A DNA stretch of 6,803 nt from Cyanobacteria bacterium UBA8803 (GCA_003505715.1 DNXU01000248.1:7834-14636); one strand, 5' to 3'; counted from the stretch's first letter, positions 1-6,543 are shown. The notes: a model not told the origin generated them from the sequence alone. Made by a program: numbers and translations.

Positions 1-98
1 TTGGTGGTTGGTTGTTGGTTGTTGGTTGTTGGTTGTTAGTGGTTGGTGGTTGGTTATTTGTTGTTGGTGGTTGGTGGTTGGTGGTTGGTTGTTATTAG
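1..98. repeat. Heptanucleotide tandem repeat, 14 degenerate units
   Basis: The stretch divides without a gap into 14 consecutive 7-mers. Nine are exact TTGGTTG or TTGGTGG, or five and four of each by type, and the others (TTAGTGG, TTGGTTA, TTTGTTG, TTATTAG) are degenerate versions. The array starts at or before the window edge and ends about 8 bp before the cysA Shine-Dalgarno, so it fills the place where the upstream promoter or an intergenic spacer would be. One strand is almost pure G/T. Short tandem heptamers (STRR sequences) are known from filamentous cyanobacteria, and this looks like that class, but I have not matched it to a named family. Copy number is likely to vary between strains (inference). 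Confidence 0.9.
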
Positions 99-117
99 GT
101 AGAGTAGGAGAGAAGTT

Positions 118-1149
118 ATGAGTATTTTAGTGCAACATGTTTCTAAGCAGTTTGGTGATTTCACAGCTTTGGAGCGAGTGAGTTTGGAGGTTAAGGAAGG
201 AAAACTGGTGGCTCTCTTGGGACCTTCGGGTTCGGGGAAATCTACCTTGCTACGGGTGATTGCAGGGTTGGAGTCACCAGATAGCGGCTCGATTGTGATT
301 AACGGTCAGGACACTACTAATCTGGATGTTAGCCGACGTAATATTGGCTTTGTCTTCCAGCACTATGCCTTGTTTAAACACCTCACCATCCGGCAGAATA
401 TTGCCTTTGGTTTGGAGATTCGCAAGCGATCGCCCAAATTTATTAAGCAACGGGTTGAGGAATTACTAGAGTTAGTGCAGTTGCAAGGATTGGGCAACCG
501 CTATCCGTCCCAACTCTCCGGGGGTCAGCGTCAGCGCGTTGCTCTTGCCCGGGCTCTTGCCGTACAGCCTCAGGTACTACTGTTAGACGAACCTTTTGGG
601 GCATTAGATGCCAAAGTCCGCAAAGAACTTCGTGCTTGGTTGCGGCGGTTGCATGAGGATGTTCACGTTACCAGTGTCTTTGTCACCCACGATCAAGAGG
701 AAGCGATGGAAGTGGCAGATGAAATTGTGGTTATGAACCAGGGGAGAATTGAGCAGGTAGGTACACCTGCTCAAATTTACGACTATCCTGCCACTCCCTT
801 TGTCATGAGTTTTATTGGTCCGGTAAACGTGCTGCCCGGTAATACTCGACTGTTTACCGACAATAGCTTTGAGGTCTTACATCCCGAGATATTTGTACGT
901 CCTCACGATATTGAGGTGCAAACCTCTCCTGAGGGCGCAGCAGCTAAAGCAGTAGTTAAGCGGGTGATCCATCTAGGTTGGGAGATTCAAATAGAGTTAG
1001 CTCTAGTTGATGAGCAGGAAGTTGTTGCTCACCTCAGCCGCGAACAGTTTGCCCAACTCAACCTTAAGCTCGGTCAGCAGGTCTTTGTCAAACCTAAAGA
1101 TGTCAAATCCTTTCCACAGTCCCTCGCTATGAGGTACAAAGCTTCTTGA
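118..1149 (+). CDS. cysA: Sulfate/thiosulfate-type ABC transporter ATP-binding protein (CysA-like)
   Basis: This 343-residue ATPase would power sulfate/thiosulfate uptake at the inner face of the cytoplasmic membrane, paired with permeases CysT/CysW and a periplasmic sulfate-binding protein. All nucleotide-binding motifs are intact: Walker [10 protein letters not shown] (35-43), Q-loop Gln81 in FQHYALF, signature LSGGQRQR (133-140), Walker B VLLLDEPF (153-160, catalytic Glu158), D-loop GALDAKVR and switch His191. Residues from about 235 to 335 form the C-terminal TOBE-like regulatory region ([10 protein letters not shown] at 258-267). The length is normal for CysA (about 340). The ATG at 118 has an AGGAG at 106-110, 7 bp upstream, which fixes the start. 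The partner genes are not in the window and could lie to the left beyond the heptamer repeat. Related spermidine, molybdate or maltose importer ATPases share these motifs, so the substrate is inferred from overall resemblance. Confidence 0.88.
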   Translation: MSILVQHVSKQFGDFTALERVSLEVKEGKLVALLGPSGSGKSTLLRVIAGLESPDSGSIVINGQDTTNLDVSRRNIGFVFQHYALFKHLTIRQNIAFGLEIRKRSPKFIKQRVEELLELVQLQGLGNRYPSQLSGGQRQRVALARALAVQPQVLLLDEPFGALDAKVRKELRAWLRRLHEDVHVTSVFVTHDQEEAMEVADEIVVMNQGRIEQVGTPAQIYDYPATPFVMSFIGPVNVLPGNTRLFTDNSFEVLHPEIFVRPHDIEVQTSPEGAAAKAVVKRVIHLGWEIQIELALVDEQEVVAHLSREQFAQLNLKLGQQVFVKPKDVKSFPQSLAMRYKAS

Positions 1150-1213
1150 AAGGGAACAGGGAATGGGGGAATAGGGAAGAGGGCGTGAACTGTTAACTAT
1201 TCCCTGTTCCCTT
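1150..1213 (+). terminator. 15-bp inverted repeat directly after cysA
   Basis: The arm AAGGGAACAGGGAAT (1150-1164) is perfectly complementary to ATTCCCTGTTCCCTT (1199-1213), with a 34-nt purine-rich loop that repeats GGGAA-type words. It begins right at the cysA stop codon (1147-1149). It may act as a transcription end or 3' stabiliser. There is no clean U-tract (only CTTCTTTCCTT follows), so the intrinsic-terminator role is uncertain. GGGAACAGGGAA-type repeats also occur between genes in many cyanobacteria, so it may simply be a dispersed repeat. Confidence 0.6.
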
Positions 1214-1461
1214 CTTTCCTTGGTGATGTGGATTGCATCACAAATCCGTAGGAATACGGTTTATATAATTTTTTTAGATTCTGTAAAATAAATGCATCTA
1301 CTAAAACGTAATCGAGTCTAACCCGATAGTAGGACTTCCTATCCTTCCTACCTCAGGCATAATAGAAGTGGCGTGGCAGCCCCTATATATAGTCTTGGGG
1401 CAATTCGTCACATAAATTTACAAGCTAACTTTTCAGCTTTGGATTTTTAAGGGTGCAAAGT
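1214..1461. other. Gene-free spacer between cysA and the FHA gene, with small hairpins
   Basis: I see no credible ORF here. Three small inverted repeats are present: GTGATG/CATCAC (1223-1228 with 1236-1241), CCGTA/TACGG with a GGAA loop (1246-1250 with 1255-1259), and GCCCC/GGGGC (1379-1383 with 1397-1401) enclosing the palindrome CTATATATAG (1383-1392). The second is followed after a few bases by a T-run at about 1269-1275, so it could contribute to cysA transcription ending. A perfect TATAAT lies at 1264-1269 but has no convincing -35 box at the right spacing. A CATAAT at 1358-1363 is a second weak -10 candidate for the FHA gene. No promoter can be fixed. Confidence 0.5.
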
Positions 1462-1875
1462 GTGATTAATCAATTATTGTATGGGGCAGCTCAAGCTCCT
1501 CAGGCCATTACCCTCTCACTGCGGTATCTATCTCAGGATATTCCTGTTCAACAGTGGACTTTTACAGACCAAGCCGTTATTAAAATCGGACGCTCTCCTG
1601 ATAATCATATAGTTCTCCACAGTTCCGTCGTCTCCCGCTACCACCTTGAAGTTCGGCAGGCGGCAAGCAAGTGGAAATTGGTTAATTTTAGCAATAATGG
1701 CACCTATCTCCAGGGTCAACCCATTACTCAAGCCAGTGTAGTGGACGGCATGATCATTAGATTAGCAGCCTCTGGCCCTCACTTGCAAATTCACTTAGGT
1801 ACTGCTGCACTAAATCCCATGTTTAAAAATGGACTTAACCATAAGTCCATCGAACAGGCAGCCAAAGCTATTTGA
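1462..1875 (+). CDS. Small FHA-domain protein (phosphothreonine-binding)
   Basis: This small cytoplasmic protein consists almost wholly of one FHA domain, which binds phosphothreonine peptides, usually made by Ser/Thr protein kinases. Counting from the GTG at 1462 (137 residues), the core motifs are IGRSPDNHIVL with Gly43-Arg44, SRYHLEV with Ser58 and His61, and NNGTYLQG with Asn79-Gly80-Thr81. These are the conserved phosphopeptide-binding positions, so it should be functional. The C-terminal 20 or so residues lie outside the fold. An in-frame GTG at 1453 gives 140 residues, but AAGGG at 1449-1453 sits 8 bp before the GTG at 1462 and overlaps the upstream one, so I prefer 1462. It stands alone, convergent with the porin gene. 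There is no fused effector domain, so its partner is unknown. Confidence 0.85.
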   Translation: MINQLLYGAAQAPQAITLSLRYLSQDIPVQQWTFTDQAVIKIGRSPDNHIVLHSSVVSRYHLEVRQAASKWKLVNFSNNGTYLQGQPITQASVVDGMIIRLAASGPHLQIHLGTAALNPMFKNGLNHKSIEQAAKAI

Positions 1876-1881
1876 GGGTTC

Positions 1882-1914
1882 AGATCCCCGACTTTTTAGA
1901 AAAGTCGGGGATCT
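1882..1914. terminator. Strong hairpin between convergent genes
   Basis: AGATCCCCGACTTTT (1882-1896) pairs perfectly with AAAAGTCGGGGATCT (1900-1914), giving a 15-bp stem with a 3-nt loop (TAG). It lies 6 bp after the FHA stop and 6 bp beyond the stop of the convergent porin gene, so it can serve as a shared bidirectional terminator. Neither side has a long T-tract outside the stem, although the A/T-rich top of the stem is unusual. From memory, GATCCCCGACTT hairpins recur between genes in many cyanobacteria, so it may also be a dispersed repeat. That is not checked here. Confidence 0.75.
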
Positions 1915-1920
1915 TAGCCT

Positions 1921-4026
1921 TTAGAAGGTAAAGGTCGTTCTCAGGGCACCAATGAAGATGGTGTCGTTGTCAGAATTGTGACCGGGATTGAAAAGGAGGA
2001 TAAATCCAGGGGTAATACTAATGTTGTCGGCTACCCGAAAACGATAAAATGCCTCTACATGAGTAGTTGTATCCGGTTGGCCCCCATCCCCAGCTTCAAC
2101 TTCACCTTCCGTGAGGAAAGACGGAATATTTCTGCCTTGGCCGTTAACAGAAACATCACTATCTGTAATTCGGGGAGGCTGACCGACATAGATACCCGCT
2201 AAGTTCCCTTCACCTAACAAATCCGGGAAATTGAGATAGGCCATCCAGTTGAAAGTCTCTACCGTACCCGATCCCCCTGTGAAGTCAGATGTGGTGTATC
2301 CTGCCCACCCCCCAATCGTAAAACGTCTTGTTAATCGCCATTCCAGCGAAGCACCAAAGGCATTGGTGTTAATCGGCGCTCTTTGAGTAAAAGGATTACT
2401 GGGTATCACTAATTGATCGTCCCCGATCCTAGGGCCCAACCGACCGAACGGCGAGTAAGAATTGACGTACTGCAAGGCAATATCAAATGTATTAAAGGGT
2501 GAGACTACCAACTGCGCCCCTGCTGAGGTTTCCCCAAAATCCCCGCCGAAGATACCGCCAAATTCAGCATTCTCAGGCAAACTGGATGAATAGACCCCCT
2601 GCAAACTCATACGCGGGCCAATTTGCCAGTCAAAGCCGACACCGCCGCTACCCGCACCGATCGCAATAATTGGGTTGCGCTGGGCAAAACGGGACAGGGG
2701 GCCAAACCCGGCACTTTCTACCCGATTAGTGCCCCGGAAAACGTTAACAGCATTGACTCCCTCTGGTCCAACAATGAAGGCAAAGTTATTGCCAATAAGT
2801 TGACGGTAGCTAAGGTCACTCAATCGCAGATCATTATTTGTATCTGCTTCGTAGCTAAGACCCACGAAATTGTTTAAAGCAGGGCCGCGACTGACTGTTC
2901 TGCCATTACCTGCTTGGAGTCCAGTGAGTAAAAGGGTGCGGGGACTGAACTGGGTGAATAAGCTCAGCTGTGCGTTGGTGATGAGATTGACATTCGTATC
3001 GCGGTCTTCAAACCTGTTAACGAAGAGAGTAAAGTCATTCTCACTACGTCCCTGCACCCCCATGACTACCTGTCCAAACAGTTTAGTCGTCGTGGAGAAC
3101 TGATGGTCATCTAAAAAGGCGACTCGACCTTCCAAGTTATCGACTCGTGCCGTGAGGGAGGCAATTTCTGCGGCAAACTCCTGAGTCAACCGTTGCAGGG
3201 TTTCTAAATCTTCTTGGGTGATACCCGGTTTCACCTCACCAATCAAGCGTTCAATTTGCTGCAAGCAGGCATTAAGTCCGGCAGCAAATTCATAGCGAGT
3301 CATGGCTCGGTTGCCCCGAAACGTGCCATCGGGATACCCTGCTATACAGCCATAGCGTTCTACTAGCGATCGCAATGCCTCGTAAGCCCAATCTCCAGGC
3401 AGCACATCTCGCAACTGAGAAACATTGGTCACTTGGCCCATGGGGTCAGTTTCTGTTGGTTGTAGATCGTCCCACTGGGGAGTTACCCCCTCGCTAGGGA
3501 CGCCTTGAGCTAGGACGGAGACAGGGGTTATGGTTTCTGCGATCGCCGTTTGGGGTAGTTCCTCTGCACCAGCTAAACGATCCAAAGGTTCTACAGGTTC
3601 AGCAGATTGGCTGGCAGTCTGAGGTGAGACTACCCCATCTAATTGCTTGGCTGTCTGAGAGGCAGAGTTCTGGAACCAATCGGTTGCTGAGTAGGGGTTA
3701 TCTATTGGTACTACCTCATCTGGCTCTTGGGTACTAGACTGGGAGGCAACTTCAGCAACTTCTAATGCGGGGGCGATCGCTCCGGTTGTTTCCGTTATGG
3801 GATCTGAGTTCTCCAAACTCTCCCCAGACGTTACCTGAAAAGCTGATGGGTTCGGCATCTGCTGGGGAGATGCGACCTCTAAGGGATTAGTTGTCTGTGT
3901 AGCTGACGATTGGGCTATATCATTATCTGGTGACATTTCCGAATCAGGCGTTTGTGCCACTACAGGTACTGCCAGACTTCCGGCAAGCAGCAAGCCCATA
4001 CCTAACGAGTGCATTATCTTCTTCAT
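1921..4026 (-). CDS. SLH-domain OprB-family outer-membrane porin (cyanobacterial Som / iron-uptake-porin type)
   Basis: This outer-membrane channel passes small solutes and ions and is tethered to the cell wall. From the ATG at 4026 (701 residues) it has: a signal peptide (1-24, VVA|Q); a long Ser/Thr/Pro/Glu/Gln-rich linker (25 to about 198); an SLH domain (about 199-262, with LPGDWAYEALRSLVERYG and GYPDGTFRGNRAMTRYEF), which in this family binds peptidoglycan-linked polymer; a coiled coil (about 269-307); and a beta-barrel (about 311-701) ending in aromatic TFTF, as outer-membrane proteins do. The reading frame is open 15 codons further up, but M16 of that longer form starts the signal peptide and has GGAGGG at 4032-4037, 5 bp upstream, so I choose 4026. 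The linker carries about 28 acidic and only 2 basic residues and seems longer than usual for this family. Iron transport is reported for some relatives; the substrate here is inferred only. Confidence 0.92.
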   Translation of the reverse strand: MKKIMHSLGMGLLLAGSLAVPVVAQTPDSEMSPDNDIAQSSATQTTNPLEVASPQQMPNPSAFQVTSGESLENSDPITETTGAIAPALEVAEVASQSSTQEPDEVVPIDNPYSATDWFQNSASQTAKQLDGVVSPQTASQSAEPVEPLDRLAGAEELPQTAIAETITPVSVLAQGVPSEGVTPQWDDLQPTETDPMGQVTNVSQLRDVLPGDWAYEALRSLVERYGCIAGYPDGTFRGNRAMTRYEFAAGLNACLQQIERLIGEVKPGITQEDLETLQRLTQEFAAEIASLTARVDNLEGRVAFLDDHQFSTTTKLFGQVVMGVQGRSENDFTLFVNRFEDRDTNVNLITNAQLSLFTQFSPRTLLLTGLQAGNGRTVSRGPALNNFVGLSYEADTNNDLRLSDLSYRQLIGNNFAFIVGPEGVNAVNVFRGTNRVESAGFGPLSRFAQRNPIIAIGAGSGGVGFDWQIGPRMSLQGVYSSSLPENAEFGGIFGGDFGETSAGAQLVVSPFNTFDIALQYVNSYSPFGRLGPRIGDDQLVIPSNPFTQRAPINTNAFGASLEWRLTRRFTIGGWAGYTTSDFTGGSGTVETFNWMAYLNFPDLLGEGNLAGIYVGQPPRITDSDVSVNGQGRNIPSFLTEGEVEAGDGGQPDTTTHVEAFYRFRVADNISITPGFILLFNPGHNSDNDTIFIGALRTTFTF

Positions 4027-4172
4027 GTACACCCTCCACCACTGAATATGATCGTAGGAAGTTATCCCCACTCTGTTATCAACCTGCTCTGAGCAGATTA
4101 GTTTTAGTTGACGAGGAGTGAACCATCGTTTGGGGATAAAATTCCTCTATGTAATTTCACCATACTTTCGGG

Positions 4173-4201
4173 TCTATAGGATAACAAACTTGACTGGTCT
4201 A
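4173..4201 (-). promoter_or_regulatory. Candidate porin promoter (weak)
   Basis: On the minus strand TAGACC (4201-4196) and TATAGA (4178-4173) are 17 bp apart, each matching four of six bases of the sigma-70 consensus. This would give a leader of roughly 140 nt before the porin ATG. The leader contains the palindrome CTGCTC-T-GAGCAG (4084-4096), which could be a protein or RNA regulatory site. Matches this weak also arise by chance in AT-rich DNA. Confidence 0.22.
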
Positions 4202-4281
4202 GTTTAGAATAAGTGGCAGTGGCACCATAGGTATATAAAAATTGTTGCGGGCGATCGCATCCGCACGAGGAGAACGGCCTT

Positions 4282-4362
4282 GGCACAGCTCAAGTTCATT
4301 TTCCCGAAGCCCGCCCGGAGTTTAAACTCCTGGCTCATAGCTCAAGTCCATTGAAATGGACT
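4282..4362. repeat. Compound two-hairpin intergenic element with internal direct repeat
   Basis: The 14-mer AGCTCAAGTTCATT (4287-4300) recurs as AGCTCAAGTCCATT (4339-4352), 13 of 14 identical and 52 bp apart, each preceded by a GGC-CA-like word. Between them lies the perfect 14-bp palindrome GGAGTTTAAACTCC (4317-4330), which extends after one mismatched pair to GCC/GGC (4313-4334). The second direct repeat overlaps another hairpin, AGTCCATT/AATGGACT (4345-4352 with 4355-4362). No ORF spans it. It looks like a dispersed structured repeat (MITE-like), the end of an IS200/IS605-type element, or a structured RNA. I cannot tell these apart, and no transposase gene is present. Confidence 0.7.
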
Positions 4363-4430
4363 AAAAAGCACTTTATTTCTTGAAGTTGGTTTTAGACTTC
4401 CTTAAACTTAAGCACAGCTTCTATTAGTAG

Positions 4431-4457
4431 GGTGCGTTATGCGGGAGCTAACGCACC
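4431..4457 (-). repeat. GGTGCGTTA/TAACGCACC hairpin downstream of the secreted-protein gene
   Basis: The 9-bp arms at 4431-4439 and 4449-4457 are perfectly complementary. Two further pairs (4441-4442 with 4447-4448) form past a bulged T, leaving a GGGA loop. The hairpin lies 9 bp past the stop codon of the minus-strand gene at 4467, so it may stop or protect that transcript. There is no T-tract. From memory, GTGCGTTA...TAACGCAC hairpins are common dispersed repeats in cyanobacteria and other bacteria; a genome-wide count is the test. Confidence 0.65.
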
Positions 4458-4466
4458 ATTGACCTA

Positions 4467-5264
4467 TCACTCACCAACAAAGCCTCTGATTTCTACTATC
4501 ACTGTTTTCAACGAGATTCTGATTTGGTAATTTAAAGATTCATGGGTTTCAATATCATGTTCTTTATGACTATAGTTTATGTAGTCTAGGAGTTGACCTG
4601 ATGGATGCCATACCCAAAGGTTTTCACCATTAAAATAGACCAGATACTCTCCACATTTTGTAAAGATTTTCCCCCCTTTGACTGGAGTTTCACAGCGTTG
4701 GGTTGAGGTAATTATGGTAGCACGACCCCAATCAACAAAGAAGGAATCAGGGGAGGGATCGGCAGGTTTATCGACTAATAGATTTCCTGTTTCTTTATCA
4801 ATCACTAATATCCCACTGTCATCGGCTATAAAAACAGCTTCAGCTGTAATAATAGTGCCGATTAAAAAGGGAAATCCGTAATAATTACGAATATCTACAG
4901 GTTCTTTAGTTCCCCAGAAAGCTCGGTTAGATATCCGCTCTGGCAAAGGGAATTGCCAAAGAATATTCCCTGAGTTTTGGTAAGTGACACTTTGCAAATA
5001 ATACTTGTAATAATCACCTTCTTGCTGAGTTTTGACGCCCCAGGCTAATTGTCCTGCTTCTGAGATTGTTGTGCTAAGTATTGCCGATGAAATAGGTGAC
5101 GGATTGGCAAGGAATTCCCTTGGTGATAGGTTCGGTGATAAAGATACAATTTGTTGAGCATTGCTAGAACTGGGAGCGGTAAGAAAAGATAGGATAAAGG
5201 AAACGATCCCAACACAGCTTTTGTTTTTAAAAAAACTAAAAACTCCCATCTTATTTTGGTTCAT
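4467..5264 (-). CDS. Secreted protein of unknown function with PQQ-propeller-like repeats
   Basis: I do not recognise this 265-residue protein as a named family. The N-terminus is a signal peptide: basic and polar start, hydrophobic VGIVSFILSFLTA (18-30), probable cleavage SNA|QQ after residue 36. It is therefore likely periplasmic or exported. Three segments resemble blades of a PQQ-like beta-propeller: one ending in SGNILWQF (98-105), AVFIADDSGILVIDKETGNLL (143-163, the clearest) and YLVYFNGENLWVWHPSGQLLDY (207-228). Three blades are too few for a closed propeller. Cys191 and Cys204 could form a disulfide. No catalytic motif is visible. The ATG at 5264 lacks a Shine-Dalgarno, and an in-frame ATG at 5249 would also retain a signal peptide. 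It lies 58 bp downstream of the deacetylase gene, possibly in one transcript; an 11-bp palindrome (5281-5291) in that gap could be a separate control site. The gene is more AT-rich than its neighbours. Confidence 0.75.
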   Translation of the reverse strand: MNQNKMGVFSFFKNKSCVGIVSFILSFLTAPSSSNAQQIVSLSPNLSPREFLANPSPISSAILSTTISEAGQLAWGVKTQQEGDYYKYYLQSVTYQNSGNILWQFPLPERISNRAFWGTKEPVDIRNYYGFPFLIGTIITAEAVFIADDSGILVIDKETGNLLVDKPADPSPDSFFVDWGRATIITSTQRCETPVKGGKIFTKCGEYLVYFNGENLWVWHPSGQLLDYINYSHKEHDIETHESLNYQIRISLKTVIVEIRGFVGE

Positions 5265-5322
5265 AGTTGATAGTTAATTGGGTAAATTACCTATCCCCAC
5301 AAAAAGACTTATTCAGAAAGGC

Positions 5323-6423
5323 CTAACTAAGGGAATGCAACTTTTTGAGTTTCAACACAACTAATTCAACACTTTCACGAACAAAGGGAGGCTCGGTGGT
5401 AGGAGAAAAGGAGTCTTGCAAGGACTCACCACCATAATTAGTACGATAGGCTGTTGGCAACTCATCTGGAAAGGATTGCCCTGACATTACTCCAAAAGCT
5501 AGCGTCCAGCTACGCGGAACTACGCTAATGTCGTAACCTCCACCGCCAAGTGCTAACCACCGAGGAGCCAATCTAGACAACGCCTCAAACAGTGCCATTT
5601 GTCCTTTGGTAGTCAGCTCTAGGTGAGCTAACGGATCGAGGTAATGGGTATCCACACCTAACTGAGTTACGACAATATCTGGATTAAAGCGTTCCAACAG
5701 AGGTGGCACAATCTGATTGAATGCCCATAAATAGGTGTCGTTCCCTGTATAAGGAGGGAGCGGCACGTTAACAGAGTATCCCTGACCCTTACCGATACCA
5801 ATTTCTTCCATGGCTCCTGTACCAGGAAATAGCGTTCTGCCGTCTTGGTGCAGTGAAATGGTCAAGACGCGATCGCTCGAGTAAAAAGCATCTTGCACTC
5901 CATCCCCATGATGCACGTCAATATCCACATAAGCAACTCGTTGAACGTGCTGCAATAACCAATGAATCACTACGGCTGCATCGTTGAACACGCAGAAACC
6001 ACTGGCTCGATTGGGAGCTGCATGATGCAATCCGCCACTATAGCTAAAAGCTACATCGCAGGAGCCTTTGAGAAGCAACTCGGCTCCCTGCAAAGCACTA
6101 CCTACACTCAACCCTACCAATTCTCGCATCCCTGCAAAAACTGGATTATCCTCACTGCCAAAACCATAATCGAATACATCTTGTCGATAGCTACCGCTAC
6201 TCAACTGCTGTACTACGTCAATGTATTCTCGAGTGTGGAATAAAGCTAATTCATCATCGCTGGCTGCTCGGGGTGGGATTACCTTGACGTTCGGAGCCTT
6301 AAATGCACCGTATTCTGCCAGCAATTCATAAGTACGTTGTAATCGCTCCGGTTTTAGGGGATGGTTTGAACCATGTCCAGTTTGCCACACTTGGGGAGAA
6401 TAGAGAAAGAGGGCTTGACGCAT
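5323..6423 (-). CDS. Histone deacetylase / AcuC-family zinc-dependent deacetylase
   Basis: This 366-residue cytoplasmic enzyme belongs to the arginase/deacetylase fold family that removes acetyl groups from acetyl-lysine or acetylpolyamines. The active site is complete: His133-His134 (GGLHHAAPNRASG), charge-relay and zinc positions Asp167, Asp169 and His171 (YVDIDVHHGDGV), third zinc ligand Asp258 (QLGVDTHYLDP) and catalytic Tyr297 in LGGGGYD. These match the known HDAC pattern in order and spacing. The length is normal for bacterial AcuC-like proteins. No acetoin or acetyl-CoA synthetase gene is nearby, so the AcuC role (deacetylating acetyl-CoA synthetase) is only a possibility; a polyamine or other protein substrate is equally open. 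The ATG at 6423 has no clear Shine-Dalgarno. A -10-like TATTAT (6470-6465, minus strand) lies about 40 bp upstream without a good -35 box. The WD40 gene ends 120 bp upstream. Confidence 0.93.
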   Translation of the reverse strand: MRQALFLYSPQVWQTGHGSNHPLKPERLQRTYELLAEYGAFKAPNVKVIPPRAASDDELALFHTREYIDVVQQLSSGSYRQDVFDYGFGSEDNPVFAGMRELVGLSVGSALQGAELLLKGSCDVAFSYSGGLHHAAPNRASGFCVFNDAAVVIHWLLQHVQRVAYVDIDVHHGDGVQDAFYSSDRVLTISLHQDGRTLFPGTGAMEEIGIGKGQGYSVNVPLPPYTGNDTYLWAFNQIVPPLLERFNPDIVVTQLGVDTHYLDPLAHLELTTKGQMALFEALSRLAPRWLALGGGGYDISVVPRSWTLAFGVMSGQSFPDELPTAYRTNYGGESLQDSFSPTTEPPFVRESVELVVLKLKKLHSLS

Positions 6424-6543
6424 GGTAGAGCGGGGTGTAGCTTTTTCTTGGTGCTTATCAAGTTATAATACTTCAACTTCTAGACGAAAAAAGCGATCGC
6501 ATTTCTTAGGGAGGATCTAGGGAAAATTGACCCACCCCATACC

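Noticed and set aside
1..98. CRISPR array
   Set aside because: The units are contiguous 7-mers with no spacers; this is a simple tandem repeat.
1528..1731. 67-residue minus-strand ORF
   Set aside because: Antisense to the conserved FHA domain; no independent support.
1978..3103. Several plus-strand ORFs of 74-84 residues
   Set aside because: All are antisense to the porin barrel coding region and show no protein-like pattern.
4027..4071. Longer porin start at 4071
   Set aside because: It would put 15 residues, including two Trp, ahead of a normal MKK signal peptide, whereas GGAGGG lies just before the ATG at 4026.
4104..4286. 60-residue minus-strand ORF upstream of the porin
   Set aside because: Composition looks random, there is no family resemblance, and it overlaps the porin leader and the candidate promoter.
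4282..4457. Complete insertion sequence
   Set aside because: No transposase ORF or remnant is readable and no clear terminal pair with target duplication is seen; only structured repeats remain.
5962..6243. 93-residue plus-strand ORF
   Set aside because: Lies wholly antisense to the catalytic core of the deacetylase gene; a shadow frame.
6487..6500. GCGATCGC followed by six T on the minus strand as an intrinsic terminator of the WD40 gene
   Set aside because: The octamer is the ubiquitous HIP1 site and can form only about 3 bp around a 2-nt loop, too short for a terminator hairpin.
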